NCBI GenBank assembly: GCA_927407015.1
Contig: CAKMJT010000026.1
Span: 1-64,000 of the forward strand
DNA: 64,000 nucleotides
Direction: 5' to 3'
Origin: an uncultured Proteiniphilum sp.
Lineage (GTDB): Bacteria > Bacteroidota > Bacteroidia > Bacteroidales > Dysgonomonadaceae
Position numbers and translations under genes: made by a program. Positions 52,489 through 62,676 of this stretch are shown here, piece after piece. The notes below the pieces were generated by a model. It was not told the DNA's origin. It did not search any database and was given only the letters and a program-made list of their open reading frames with translations. Position 1 is the first letter of the stretch. Each line of letters begins with the position of its first letter.

Positions 52489-53899
52489 TCATCTGATGAT
52501 TTTGACCTCCTTTGGTACATCAATCTGCGAGCCTATCTCACCGTTGGGCAACCGCTCATGGCGTACCCTCACCACCCCGTGGGGCGTGGGGAAGGTGCCC
52601 TCCACCCATTCGAGATCACCCAGATGGGGCTTCACCTGCAGGGTGCGGCATCCCGGTTCAACAACCGTGATAACCAGCACATTCTCCGTGAGCCAGGCTG
52701 TCACACCTGATGACCAGCCATGACAGAGGCTGCCTGCTTCAGGTCGTTGTGGGGCAAGATCTTTTGGTTCAGCTTACTAGCAGCATCGGCTGCCACGCGG
52801 GCAGAGCGATCTTCACCGAGTTGCTCACACAACTTCTGTGCATCTCTCAAGGCCCATGCCAGGAGGGCCCGGTAACCGGCTTCCACCCCCTCACTGTTGG
52901 GCGTGGAGGGCCAGTCCTGAAAGCGAAAGGGGCTCAGTGTCTCTGTCCCGTCGGCTGCTATGCGTGAGTCGATCAAATCGATCAGTTCCACGATGTAGTC
53001 GCGGTGCTGCTGCAGGAAGGGGAGGTCTCCGTTCTGCATGTACCAGTCGTGGTGGATGATCAGGTACCACATCGAATAGGAGCTCATCCCGTTCATCCAC
53101 TGCGGCAGGGGTACTGCTCACAGGCCAGGTCGAGGCTTTTGGAAACCACCTCATTGTATCCGAAAACGGAGTTGATCGCTTTCAGTTCCGGGTGGAAGTC
53201 GCCCAGCCGTACCAGCCGGTCACGCTTGATGCCGTCCCAGAGGTATTCCTGCATGTTGAGGTGGGTGGTGTACGCCCCGGTGATCCAGATGGAGTCGAGA
53301 CGTGGGTCACTGCTTTTGAAAGATCCCAGGTAGGGGATGTCGCGGTAACGCAGGATGGCACGTGCCTCTTTGATGTTGATGGTGGTACCCGGTTGCAGCA
53401 GGTCGATCCGCACGAAGCGGAACCCCGTGTTGCCGATCTCGATCATCCCGGTGCGGGGGATCTCCATGATGATGTCGCGCTTGGCATGGTCGTCGGTAGA
53501 GAACCCCATCAGCCAGTCGGAGTTGTAGGTGTCGCTGTTGGCTTCCCCCACCGATTCGCCGAAGCGTATCCGTACCAAGGAGGGTTCGCGACGTGAGGAG
53601 CCGCCCATCACCAGCTGGAGGCCGCCATGCAGCTCCTTGCCATAGTCGAGCAGGATGGATGAGGTGTCGCTCTCGCTGTTGGTGATCGAGCAGAAGCGTG
53701 TGGTGCGGCTCATGTCCGACTGGCTGTTGCCCGGTTGCAGCAGCACCCGGCTGTTCTTGACCATCGTTTCCGTGCTGTCAGAGCTCCAGATCACCCTTAC
53801 CGGTGAGATGTAAACCCGTGTCAGTTCATCCTTTTGCGCGGTTCCACTGTACTCGGGACCGAAAACCGGGGGGAGCACTGTCTGAGGGGCTCCCTCCAT
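52489..53899 (-). pseudogene. GH78 alpha-L-rhamnosidase, frameshifted and internally deleted
   Basis: The minus strand holds GH78 blocks in order: YISPVRVIWSSDS, ILLDYGKELHGGLQLV, EYLWDGIKRDRLVRLGDFHPE, then after a frame change MNGMSSYSMWYLIIHHDWYMQNGD and FRFQDWPS, then after a second change HGWSSGVTAWLTENVL and EPGCRTLQVKPHLGDLEWVE. The first break is at a GGGG run (53108-53111): adding one base gives EQYPLPQWMNGMSS. The second, near 52722, is a deletion joining KQAASV directly to HGWSSG, removing the second half of the catalytic barrel. About 470 codons remain of a family usually much longer. It has no start of its own, being in frame with the CE15 tail. Confidence 0.85.
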
Positions 53900-55200
53900 G
53901 AAGTGTTGTTTCATGAAGGTGACAAAGATATCATAATCGTCGGGGAGGGTACCGTGCCCCCCCTCATGCATGTAGTATCATTAAGGATAGGCTCACCCGG
54001 GGCAGGCATCTCCGTTCTCTCCAGGCCTCTTTTGCCGAAGAGACGGTAGACCGGTTCGGCGGCGACAGCTGACAGGAACTCACCCCTGGGGTCAGAACAG
54101 CCGTCGCTGTCACCCGTTTGCAACAGGTGCGGACGGGGAGCGATCAGCGAGACCCGCATGTGTGCATCTATGGGTGACTGGTGCGGATCATCGCCGTAGC
54201 GGGCACGGTTGCCGCAAAACTGGTAGAAGTAACGCGTGGAGTCGATCATGTGAGCGATGGTCTCACCATAGTCGCGTCGTGAGAGGGCAGCGCCTCCCTC
54301 ACCGGAGCAGCTGGCGATGACCATGCCGAAGCGCTGATCGAGGGCTCCGCTCCACAACACCGTCTTACCCAGCCGGGAGACACCATGCAGGGCCACCTTA
54401 GAGGCGTCGACGCCGGGCTCTCTCTCCAGGTAGTCCATCGCGTAGCTCAGTCCCCAGGCCCAGGCAGAGATGGTGCCCCACTCATCGGGGACGGGCCACT
54501 CCCGGCCATCGGGCAGGAAATGACCTCTGACGCCGTGCTGGATGCCGGCGGGGAAATCGGGTTCAATGTCACCGTAGTAGAGCGTGGCCACACCCATCCC
54601 TTGCGAGATGAACTTCTCCACATCGAGGCCTCCCATGCGGGGGGTCCCCTCTTGAAGCTGCACCGGAACCCTTTCTCCTTCACGATTCCAAAAGTAGCCG
54701 GGGGCCAGACCCGGATCATCAACCATCAGGGCGTTGGGCATGAAGCTGATCGTCAAAAAGAGCGGCACCGGACCTGTTGCCTCTGCCGGTAGATAGATCA
54801 CCATGTCGGCCTGGTGTCTGGCGGTGTCTTCGGTGAAGTAGAGCCTCACCTGCTTTCTGAGGGCCTTGCCATCGAGTGCCGGGCTGCCTGCATCAAAGAG
54901 GTTTGCTTGGCGCGGTATGCGCCTGGGGCTCTTGCCAAACTGCTCCGATGCGAAGAGACGGACAATCTCAGGGCGACGTTGCTCCATCCAATCCTTTGCA
55001 TTGGTCACCCTACTGCCGTTTTGCAGGGTAAAGAGGTCGGGAAGCTCCCAGCTGCCTGTCTTAGACTCATCGTAGTTGACTGGGATGCCGGCGATGGTAT
55101 CCTGTTGCTGTGCACTTACCATCTCACAAAGGAAAAGCAAAGAAAGAATGATCAACCACAGAGTGATGTTTTCTTTCAGATGAATTACCAGTTGATACAT
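53900..55200 (-). pseudogene. CE15 glucuronoyl-esterase-like gene with a 3' frameshift
   Basis: From ATG 55200 the protein has a signal peptide (WLIILSLLFLCEMVSAQ), WELPDLFTLQNG, the nucleophile motif HGVSRLGKTVLW (GxSRxGK) and CSGEGGAALSRRDYGE. It reads correctly to PGEPILNDT, then a one-base loss near 53975 diverts the frame to a stop at 53911. The missing end, MHEGGHGTLPDDYDIFVTFM with the catalytic-His region, is in the next frame and runs into the GH78 remnant. A sequencing error at this single site is possible. Confidence 0.8.
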
Positions 55201-55278
55201 ATCATGTTGTCTTTTGGCATAAATAATTAAGATTCTATTATGGCAATCCACAGATTGATTGCCGTTTACCGGGTCAGA

Positions 55279-57420
55279 TCATTTCTTTGCGATCACCAGA
55301 AACCGGGTTTCCCTTGGCTCAAGCGTCAATCCGGTGGTGATATAACCCTTCTCCGCCACCTCTGCCGGCAGATCAGCAACCTGGCCGGTCATTGCATCCC
55401 AGGCCTGCAGGTCTCCTGTTCCGGCAAGCGTGACATTCAATTCCTGCCGTTCCTCCCCCTCGTTAAAGACAAAATAGATATCAGCATCTTTCCATCTGCG
55501 ATGGATATATTTGACAGTAGGTGAAGGCCGGTCAAGTTGAAAATCAGAACCACCCAATGCATCCAGCACCTCTGGAGTCAACATGCCGGATGGCTCTTCA
55601 ATATCCCAGCGGAAGGGGATCCGCTCTGCATTGCGGAAATTCTCATTTACCGAGAGAATTGAATCATTGCCGATGGAAATCACTCTTCCGCCTTCACTCT
55701 GGAATGCTCTTAACCGGTCAATTGCTCCGGAAGAGAGGGCGGTGAGCGGCGGAACGATGATGGTTGTGTAGGTTTGTCCGCTTTTGTTGATGAAACCTCC
55801 ATCCTGAAGTATCAACTGTGACGCAATGGCCTCTTCATCTATCAGGTCGAAATCATTCTGGGTATCGAGCAGTTGCTGCATGATTGTGCCGGCACAGCTA
55901 TCCACAGCATGATCACCCAGCCAGATACTGCTTACGGGGTAGAGAAGTGCCAGTTTTGCCGCCGGCGTACCCTGAGAGAGGAGATAACATGCCCTGTGGA
56001 TATACTTAGCCACCTCAGGAAATCGTTCATCAGCCAGCCATCCCATCATACCCGAGCGGCCTCTGCTGGACGCCGGGACGAACATCACCTCCACCATGTT
56101 GATCCCCCTTACCAGTTGCTGATCCAGGATCCATTTGGCCTGGTCCAGATCGGGACGAGGCATGTAAGCTGCAAAGCTCTCGGTGAAGGATCTGGGTTGA
56201 CCGTTCAGGTGTGCCACAGAAGAGGCATATTTGGGGAAGAGCGGGTTTACCTCACCCGGCCATATCTGGTGCCAGATGGCATCAACCCCCGGCATCTGAA
56301 CCGAACGAAGGGTTCTGAAAAGATCTCCTTCCGAGCGAACCAGTTTGATCATATCATCCTCGTGGTTGAGGTGCACCAGGTAGTCCAAGTTGTTTGCCGC
56401 ACACCAGTCGGCCTGTACCTTAAAAAAGTGATCCGCAAACAAAGCCGACCACACATCCCAGTAGTCCGCCTTCACGCGGCGCAATTCATCGGTGAGCTGC
56501 TCAGCAAACAGGGCGGCGACGAAAGGTTGGAGATCATATCCCTTTCGGCTCTTAAAAGCATCAAAGAGAGAGGGTGTCCAGGGGAACCCCCTGATGGAGT
56601 AATCCGGTTCATCGCCACGAAAACCGAGAATGGTCTTTCCAAACTCCTCTCCCACATATTTTTTGTACTCCTCATGCGTGAACTCAATGAATTTACCGGT
56701 TGCGTCAGCATCCAGATAATCAATCAAAGCATGTGAGGGGTCTTTCCCCCTGGTGGGATTATTCACTGAACGGGTGGGTGATGATCGCAACAGATGTTTG
56801 ACCATTACGATGGTCCACTCACCCTCCGGAGCTTCCCAGTTAAGCGAACCCTCCTTGATTTCCAGCACTTCAATCAAATTGTCCTCCTTGTTGAAAGCAG
56901 TTGCACTCAACACCTCTTCCGGCAGGGTGATATTGATGGACTCATTCCCTTTCAGTATGATCAGAGTGTCGCAGGGAACCACTGTTTTCATTCCCAACTC
57001 CGGCACTTTGTCGGCGATCATCCCTCCGGCAAAACCGCTCGGATATTTACCCTCATCTACCAGGTAGAGCCGCATATCTCTCTCTTTTGCCAGTTGAACA
57101 GCTGTATCAACCTTCATAAACCATCCATCGGAGAGATAGGAAGCACCCATCTCATAGCCCGCCTCCAGAGAGACAATATGGACGTTGTTGGCCCGGAAAG
57201 TGTCCATATCGCGGGCCATCACCTCTTCCGTCACATTTCCGTCCCATCCCCAGTAAAAGGAAAGTGAATATTCCACCGGGGGGGCAGCAAAATTCCCCAG
57301 CACTTCGGATGCAGAGGGATTGTTGATCTTCCCGCTCTTCTCATCCGCAGATTTTCCACATGAGACCAGGATCAATAATAAAACCAAAGAAAGAATAAGA
57401 GGAGAAACTATTTTTTTCAT
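55279..57420 (-). CDS. GH106-like glycoside hydrolase lipoprotein
   Basis: A 713-residue lipoprotein (signal ending LILVSCGK). LSFYWGWDGNVTEEVMARDM, LYLVDEGKYPSGFAGGM and GFRGDEPDYSIRGFPWTPSLF resemble the catalytic TIM-barrel domain of GH106 alpha-L-rhamnosidases; QGTPAAKLALLYPVSSIW leads into the second domain. It is shorter than most GH106 proteins (about 1000 or more residues), lacking the C-terminal beta-sandwich modules, so its substrate may differ. It lies 89 nt after the GH28 gene in the pectin operon. Confidence 0.75.
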   Translation of the reverse strand: MKKIVSPLILSLVLLLILVSCGKSADEKSGKINNPSASEVLGNFAAPPVEYSLSFYWGWDGNVTEEVMARDMDTFRANNVHIVSLEAGYEMGASYLSDGWFMKVDTAVQLAKERDMRLYLVDEGKYPSGFAGGMIADKVPELGMKTVVPCDTLIILKGNESINITLPEEVLSATAFNKEDNLIEVLEIKEGSLNWEAPEGEWTIVMVKHLLRSSPTRSVNNPTRGKDPSHALIDYLDADATGKFIEFTHEEYKKYVGEEFGKTILGFRGDEPDYSIRGFPWTPSLFDAFKSRKGYDLQPFVAALFAEQLTDELRRVKADYWDVWSALFADHFFKVQADWCAANNLDYLVHLNHEDDMIKLVRSEGDLFRTLRSVQMPGVDAIWHQIWPGEVNPLFPKYASSVAHLNGQPRSFTESFAAYMPRPDLDQAKWILDQQLVRGINMVEVMFVPASSRGRSGMMGWLADERFPEVAKYIHRACYLLSQGTPAAKLALLYPVSSIWLGDHAVDSCAGTIMQQLLDTQNDFDLIDEEAIASQLILQDGGFINKSGQTYTTIIVPPLTALSSGAIDRLRAFQSEGGRVISIGNDSILSVNENFRNAERIPFRWDIEEPSGMLTPEVLDALGGSDFQLDRPSPTVKYIHRRWKDADIYFVFNEGEERQELNVTLAGTGDLQAWDAMTGQVADLPAEVAEKGYITTGLTLEPRETRFLVIAKK

Positions 57421-57509
57421 TTCATTGTCCTTGAGTTATAAATCATTTGTATTTACATATAGTCGTACAGAGTGGATGGAGTGTTAAGTGTTTACCATCT
57501 CTACCAGCC

Positions 57510-58961
57510 TCATTCTCCGGATATGTTCCTTCTGATAACCGGTTCACCCTCTTCTGTCTGAATCACCAGACCGGAGAGATCCAGATTATTCACATTCTCT
57601 ACCCTAAGGCCTCTCACTGCCTTGATATTGCAGTTTTCAAAAGTCACATCCTCGATGGGACTATCGGGCAAGCCGTGAATGAATCCGGCTTCCGTGACAG
57701 TGCCGCTAACGTTGATTATTTGCACGTTACGCACCACGGGCAGAGGGTCTGAAGGTGCTTTGAGGGGAGGGACCATGCGCCACGCCATATTGAACTCAAA
57801 AGCCTGACGTGTCCCGTTCAATACCAGATCGCGATAGGTGATATTCTCCACCACACCGCCCCTGCTGGGTTGCGACTTAAAACGTATGGGTGCCCAGTTG
57901 TCGTCTTCCATAATGCAATCGGCAATGGTGACATTGCGGATGCCGCCTGACATCTCGCTGCCCATTGCCACGCCACCATGGCCATACCTGAAAATGGAGT
58001 GTTCAACCAGAATATTCTCAGCAGGTCTGTTCACACGCCGGCCATCCTCATCTTTCCCTGACTTGATAGAGATACAGTCATCATTCACATCGATATCTAC
58101 ATGAGAGATATGCACCCCGTCACTGGAATCGATGTCGATGCCGTCAGAGCTGGGGATATAGTGCTCGGCACGGATCACGAGGTCACGGATTTCCACCCGG
58201 TTACTGTAGAGGACAAAGAGACCCCAGCTCGACTGGTTGACCAGATGCAGATCCTGCACAACCACATTGCTGCAGTTCTGTATGGCAATCAGTCGCGGGC
58301 GGGCATAGCCGGGTAGCTCCACCTCCCTGAGTTCAAATGCGGGTGAAGATTTATCGGGTATCAATCCACCATCGGGGCCCAACGGAGGTGGACCTTCACG
58401 AAATGGTCCAATATATAGAGGAGTGGACCTCAGGCCCTCACCGATCGTATCGGCAGCCGACCGGTTACGTGCTCCTCTGTGAGAGAACCATACATCACCC
58501 GATCCGTCCACCGTTCCTTTGCCACTGATACGGAAGCCGTTGATATCAAAAGCATTGATCAGTGCGCTGATCCAGATCCGTTCTTCCCCCTCCCATCTTG
58601 TGCGCACCAATTTGTAGTCAGATAAATTGGTAGTTCCTTTCAGCACTCCTCGGGCTGCTATCTCCAGGTTCACATCCTGTTTCAGAAAAATGGCCCCGGT
58701 AAGAAATGTATCTGCTGGCACCAGTACCGTTCCGCCACCCTCATCGGCACACATGTCGATGGCAGCCTGTATGGATTCTGTGTTCACGGATGAAGGGGAA
58801 GCGATGGCTCCAAAATCAGTAATGTCGTAATATCCTCCCTTCTTACTCTCACAGGATCCGGCACCGCCAAGTACCAGGATTAGAGTAATAAGCAACATTC
58901 CTGGTCTGATATCACGGCAGTTCACATCCAATCGCCTTTCTTTACAAATCATCTGTCTCAT
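57510..58961 (-). CDS. GH28 polygalacturonase/rhamnogalacturonan hydrolase-like lipoprotein
   Basis: A 483-residue lipoprotein (lipobox GGAGSCES). The right-handed beta-helix has the GH28 catalytic signature NDDCISIKSG (two Asp), GHGGVAMGSEMSGG (His) and RFKSQPSRGG (Arg-x-Lys). SSDGIDIDSSDGVHIS precedes it. It hydrolyses galacturonic-acid backbones of pectin in the periplasm or at the cell surface. Confidence 0.92.
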   Translation of the reverse strand: MRQMICKERRLDVNCRDIRPGMLLITLILVLGGAGSCESKKGGYYDITDFGAIASPSSVNTESIQAAIDMCADEGGGTVLVPADTFLTGAIFLKQDVNLEIAARGVLKGTTNLSDYKLVRTRWEGEERIWISALINAFDINGFRISGKGTVDGSGDVWFSHRGARNRSAADTIGEGLRSTPLYIGPFREGPPPLGPDGGLIPDKSSPAFELREVELPGYARPRLIAIQNCSNVVVQDLHLVNQSSWGLFVLYSNRVEIRDLVIRAEHYIPSSDGIDIDSSDGVHISHVDIDVNDDCISIKSGKDEDGRRVNRPAENILVEHSIFRYGHGGVAMGSEMSGGIRNVTIADCIMEDDNWAPIRFKSQPSRGGVVENITYRDLVLNGTRQAFEFNMAWRMVPPLKAPSDPLPVVRNVQIINVSGTVTEAGFIHGLPDSPIEDVTFENCNIKAVRGLRVENVNNLDLSGLVIQTEEGEPVIRRNISGE

Positions 58962-58987
58962 GGTATATTGCTTGTTTAAGGATTGTC

Positions 58988-59860
58988 TCAGGGGCAGCTC
59001 ATTTCCATTTTTGCAAAGTCGATAAACCTTTCCAACGAGTTGATCAGCGGCTCTTTGCTATTTGCAGAAGAGATCCAGAAACTGATGTATCTTGCCGGAT
59101 TAGAGATAAACAGATGCTGATTGCCATCATCCATCTTCCGTGAAAAGTCGTCCGGATCTATGAAGATCGCCGCACCCAGTTCCACCTGCTCAGCAGCCAC
59201 ATCTTCCGGATGTAATCCCCAGGTGAAGATGCAATCATCTTCCACCACCACCTGCTGTCCCGGGTGATAGTTGATACCGGTCACAAACGCTACATCATCA
59301 TCACTTAACGCAAATGCCTCAACCTTGGCCTTTCTGAGACCTGAATAGACGGTAACCCTGACAAGGATATCCACCTTACTGTTGCGATAGGGCACATCTT
59401 CCGAGAGCATCTCCATAAAAGAGACAGAACCCTCCTTCACCACCCTTGCCGATCGGTTCGCAACGGGGTGAAGTGGTACCACCTTCTCGCCATCCCATAA
59501 ACGGATTCCCCCCAGGCCGACGGTGGGTCCAACCTTGTAGTAATCGGCACCTTTCCCGTTCATCTGCTGTTCCGGTGTGGGGTACCATTTATAATCTGCG
59601 AGTTCAAGTCCTCTGTTGGCTTTTGAATAGACATCAATGGCTGCTTTTTTGTCAAAATAGAGCCGCAGTCCAAGCCATTCATTCTCAATTGCCGGTCCGT
59701 GATGTCCCAGCGCGTTGTAAAGATCGCCTGATTCTGATGAGACTTGTTCCAGGCAGCATGTACTGTCACTGCGCAAGAAGAGGCTTGCATCTGTCATATT
59801 CTGTGCTGTGAGTATACTTCCCTGCAGGAGCAAGGCAGATAGAAATAGTTTCGTTTTCAT
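58988..59860 (-). CDS. DUF4861 family exported protein
   Basis: A 290-residue protein with a signal peptide (MKTKLFLSALLLQGSILTAQ); the start at 59860 is chosen because it opens the signal peptide and avoids overlap with the GH35-like gene. NALGHHGPAIENEWLGLRLYF, GPTVGLGGIRLWDGEKV and HPGQQVVVEDDCIFTWGLHPED match DUF4861, a family found in pectin/rhamnogalacturonan loci with no role I can state from sequence. It lies 26 nt upstream of the GH28 gene. Confidence 0.8.
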   Translation of the reverse strand: MKTKLFLSALLLQGSILTAQNMTDASLFLRSDSTCCLEQVSSESGDLYNALGHHGPAIENEWLGLRLYFDKKAAIDVYSKANRGLELADYKWYPTPEQQMNGKGADYYKVGPTVGLGGIRLWDGEKVVPLHPVANRSARVVKEGSVSFMEMLSEDVPYRNSKVDILVRVTVYSGLRKAKVEAFALSDDDVAFVTGINYHPGQQVVVEDDCIFTWGLHPEDVAAEQVELGAAIFIDPDDFSRKMDDGNQHLFISNPARYISFWISSANSKEPLINSLERFIDFAKMEMSCP

Positions 59861-59879
59861 TTGTTTAAAAAAATTATGA

Positions 59880-61547
59880 TTATTCAAATCGATAAAGCTT
59901 CACCTTCAGAATTGAATGGTCACTTCCCAGTTTGGCTCCGGATCCGGTTCTGTTATGATGGGCTTCGTTGGCAAGGTCATAATTAACCATGATATTGTCA
60001 CCGTTGAGTAACCGAACACTTTTCCAACTCCCGTTCAGATAGTCTCCCTCGTATACCGACAGGAAACCAGCCATGCGGGGTCCGGGTGTATCCGGAACAA
60101 AAGTAAAGTTAATGTTTGAACCGGCAACCACAAAAGCATCTTCACCTTCCCAAATAACAATCCCATAGCCTATATCTGATAGGAATTCACCTGTTCTCCT
60201 ATTTTGACTCAAGGAGGCTGTCACCTTATATCCTCCCAGATTTTGGGTTACCTGACTCTGGCTCTTTGTGAGCGTGAAGGCGGTGATCCTGTTATCGGAC
60301 TGAGCCCCGGTGATCAAAGGAGTGAGTTGTTCCAGCACGCTGTATGCCTTTGAGAGAGCTGAGGCCTGAGGTGAATCAGCAATCCCGTCTATGCCGAATG
60401 GTGAATAGCCGATGGCCGCATGTTTCCCGAGTGCATAAAAGGCATTTGCTGCTCCCATTTCACCGGCAAACGACTCAGGGATAAAAAGAGGATTCCATGA
60501 ATGGGTATACGCTTCCGTAAAAGCCGGAAAATCGGGAAGATAGATATCCGGACTGAGGATATCAATATTGGGAGCAGCTATGCGCCAGATATCATGAACA
60601 TGTTCCTGAGGCCCTCCGGAAGGATAGTCACCTGCTCTTTTATCTTCCGGTTGTACAATCCACGCATTGACGAACATGGGAAGGTTGTATTGCGCTTTAC
60701 CTGCAGCAGCCACTGCATTGATATAGTCGGCATAGTGCCAGGCCATGAAATACTCTTCGGCAAGTAGGTTGTTGCCGAATACCTCATTCCAACTGCCAGC
60801 TTCCCTACGTCCGTTACGCTCCCACAACTCCCTTACTTGAGGATGCAGGTCTTCTTCATACATTTTCAAGCCATCTATAAGCGCTTTCGGCACCGGTTGA
60901 TGAAAAAAAGTGTTGCCCAACTCTGAGTAATCTCTCACAGCTCCCAGTACCCCCACCTCATTTTCCACCTGCACCATGATCACCGTGTTGTCACGCCCAT
61001 CCACTTTTTTCAGGTGTTCCATCAGAGCTGCAAATGCCCTGGCATCAGCCTTCCCGGATTCCAACCCCAGCGGACTTACTGTCTCGGTAGCTTTGCCATT
61101 GTCAAGTATCACCCTGGGAAAGCGTGCAGGATCCTGTTTCACCCAGTCGGGCACATAATGGGATAGCCCATTTTTCCAGCTGCCAAACCATAACAGCACG
61201 AGCCGCATGTCATGCTCTCTTGCCTGTCGGATTAATCCGTCGACCAATGAAAAATCAAACTTCCCCTCCTCCGGCTCTGTCAATTGCCAGGTTACAACAG
61301 CAAGCACTGTATTCAGGTGCATATCTTTTAAGGGCTGCCAGAGTGGTTCCAAATAATCGAGGTTTGAACTGCTGGAGTTGTGTAACTCACCAGCAAGTAC
61401 AAGAAACGGTTTATCGTCCACTATCAGCTGGATAGCAGCATCTCTCTTTTCCAAACGGGGCAGCTGCTGACCTTTGGCTACATACGAAAACAATGAAGCA
61501 AACAGGGCAATTACAACAATAAAAATCTTTTTTTGACTGTGTACCAT
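59880..61547 (-). CDS. GH35-like beta-galactosidase (DUF5597-type C-terminus)
   Basis: A 555-residue exported protein (signal FIVVIALFASLFSYVAKG). NTVLAVVTWQLTEPEEGKFD, MVQVENEVGVLGAVRDY (acid/base Glu) and NPLFIPESFAGEMGAANAFY (nucleophile Glu) fit GH35/GH42-clan beta-galactosidases. The C-terminal 150 residues (QLTPLITGAQSDNRITAF, GYGIVIWEGEDAFVVAGSN) look like the DUF5597 beta domain. Probable role: removal of beta-galactose from rhamnogalacturonan-I side chains. Confidence 0.87.
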   Translation of the reverse strand: MVHSQKKIFIVVIALFASLFSYVAKGQQLPRLEKRDAAIQLIVDDKPFLVLAGELHNSSSSNLDYLEPLWQPLKDMHLNTVLAVVTWQLTEPEEGKFDFSLVDGLIRQAREHDMRLVLLWFGSWKNGLSHYVPDWVKQDPARFPRVILDNGKATETVSPLGLESGKADARAFAALMEHLKKVDGRDNTVIMVQVENEVGVLGAVRDYSELGNTFFHQPVPKALIDGLKMYEEDLHPQVRELWERNGRREAGSWNEVFGNNLLAEEYFMAWHYADYINAVAAAGKAQYNLPMFVNAWIVQPEDKRAGDYPSGGPQEHVHDIWRIAAPNIDILSPDIYLPDFPAFTEAYTHSWNPLFIPESFAGEMGAANAFYALGKHAAIGYSPFGIDGIADSPQASALSKAYSVLEQLTPLITGAQSDNRITAFTLTKSQSQVTQNLGGYKVTASLSQNRRTGEFLSDIGYGIVIWEGEDAFVVAGSNINFTFVPDTPGPRMAGFLSVYEGDYLNGSWKSVRLLNGDNIMVNYDLANEAHHNRTGSGAKLGSDHSILKVKLYRFE

Positions 61548-61591
61548 AACATCAATATTTTAATATTCTCCATCTCACAATATATCTCAAC

Positions 61592-62668
61592 TCACTCCAG
61601 AGCCACATCCCAGACATTGGCCAAACGCGATGTCCCATCCGGACCTTCTATTGTCAGCACTACGATGTACTTGCCGGCTTGGCGATAACGGTGTACCGGG
61701 TTTTGTTGGTCAGAGGTGGTCCCATCACCAAAATCCCAATGCCATGAGGTGATCTCTCCCCTGCTCTGATCCCTGAATGCAACCATTCTCTCTGATGAAT
61801 CAACAATCAGGAAAGACCAGTCAGCCTCAAAGCTCTTTTTGTATTTTTCATCGAGCGGCATCAGGGTGAAAATGTTTCCCAGGCTTGAGTTTCCATACAT
61901 CTTATGATGTTTCGACAGGTTCCAGAAGCCTTTCTTACTGGTATCATCCACATCGTCATAGTCGATCACAGCCCAGGTCAGTCCAATCTTCTTATGATCC
62001 TTCAGCACTGACTCAACCGCTCTTTCGGGACCCTCAGGACCGGCATAGTCGAAAGGCGTGATCCAGAACTCGGCGATCAGTTTTCCCGATTCACCCGGCT
62101 GGAAATCGTAGGAGTAGGCTATATTGGCATAGGGTAGCTCCTTGATCCAGGGCTGAGATCCCCAGACCAGAGCCCACTCTTTTCCCACGGCAGGGGTGAA
62201 AATATGATAATTCTGTGCATGAACCCCATGGAAGTCAAAATATCTCGCACTCCAGTCGAGACTCTGAAGCGGATGAAGCTCATCAATCAACGGGCCACCG
62301 GAGAGGTCACCATCCACCACAATCTCGAAGATATCATTGTGCAAGCCGGGATGTGTGAAATCCCAGTAGTCGTCATAGGCTTCGTAAAGGAAATAAAGTC
62401 TGTTGAGCCCTTTCACCCACGCCACCCTCACTTTCACATCCAGGTTTTGGGGATCGGGTTCGGGATACTTCCCTGAGTCATCCCACAGCTGGTCTGTTCC
62501 CACGATATACTCGTCGGGGAACTCCGACCAGTCGTCTGTGTTACCGTCGATCCGTGGGATCATGTCGGGAGGGAACTGGTAAATTTTGTACCCCCGGTCC
62601 TCCTGCGCCGTAAGCTGTGTCATCAGTAACAGCCCTACGAAAGAGAGAATGAACGCTCTAGTATGCAT
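61592..62668 (-). CDS. Exported CBM9-like/PKD domain protein
   Basis: A 358-residue protein with a signal peptide (FILSFVGLLLMTQLTAQ). Residues about 35-250 are CBM9-like: IPRIDGNTDDWSEFPDEY, RLYFLYEAYDDYWDF, NDIFEIVVDGDLSGG. A C-terminal PKD domain follows (SWHWDFGDGTTSDQQNP, YRQAGKYIVVLTIEGPDG). It probably binds pectin-derived glycans outside the cytoplasm and has no catalytic motif. It lies 8 nt after the PL22-like gene. Confidence 0.82.
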   Translation of the reverse strand: MHTRAFILSFVGLLLMTQLTAQEDRGYKIYQFPPDMIPRIDGNTDDWSEFPDEYIVGTDQLWDDSGKYPEPDPQNLDVKVRVAWVKGLNRLYFLYEAYDDYWDFTHPGLHNDIFEIVVDGDLSGGPLIDELHPLQSLDWSARYFDFHGVHAQNYHIFTPAVGKEWALVWGSQPWIKELPYANIAYSYDFQPGESGKLIAEFWITPFDYAGPEGPERAVESVLKDHKKIGLTWAVIDYDDVDDTSKKGFWNLSKHHKMYGNSSLGNIFTLMPLDEKYKKSFEADWSFLIVDSSERMVAFRDQSRGEITSWHWDFGDGTTSDQQNPVHRYRQAGKYIVVLTIEGPDGTSRLANVWDVALE

Positions 62669-62676
62669 AATGATTC

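Noticed and set aside
51435-52523. A 362-codon minus-strand frame opposite GH105.
   Set aside because: It mirrors the well-supported GH105 coding sequence and shows no family motifs.
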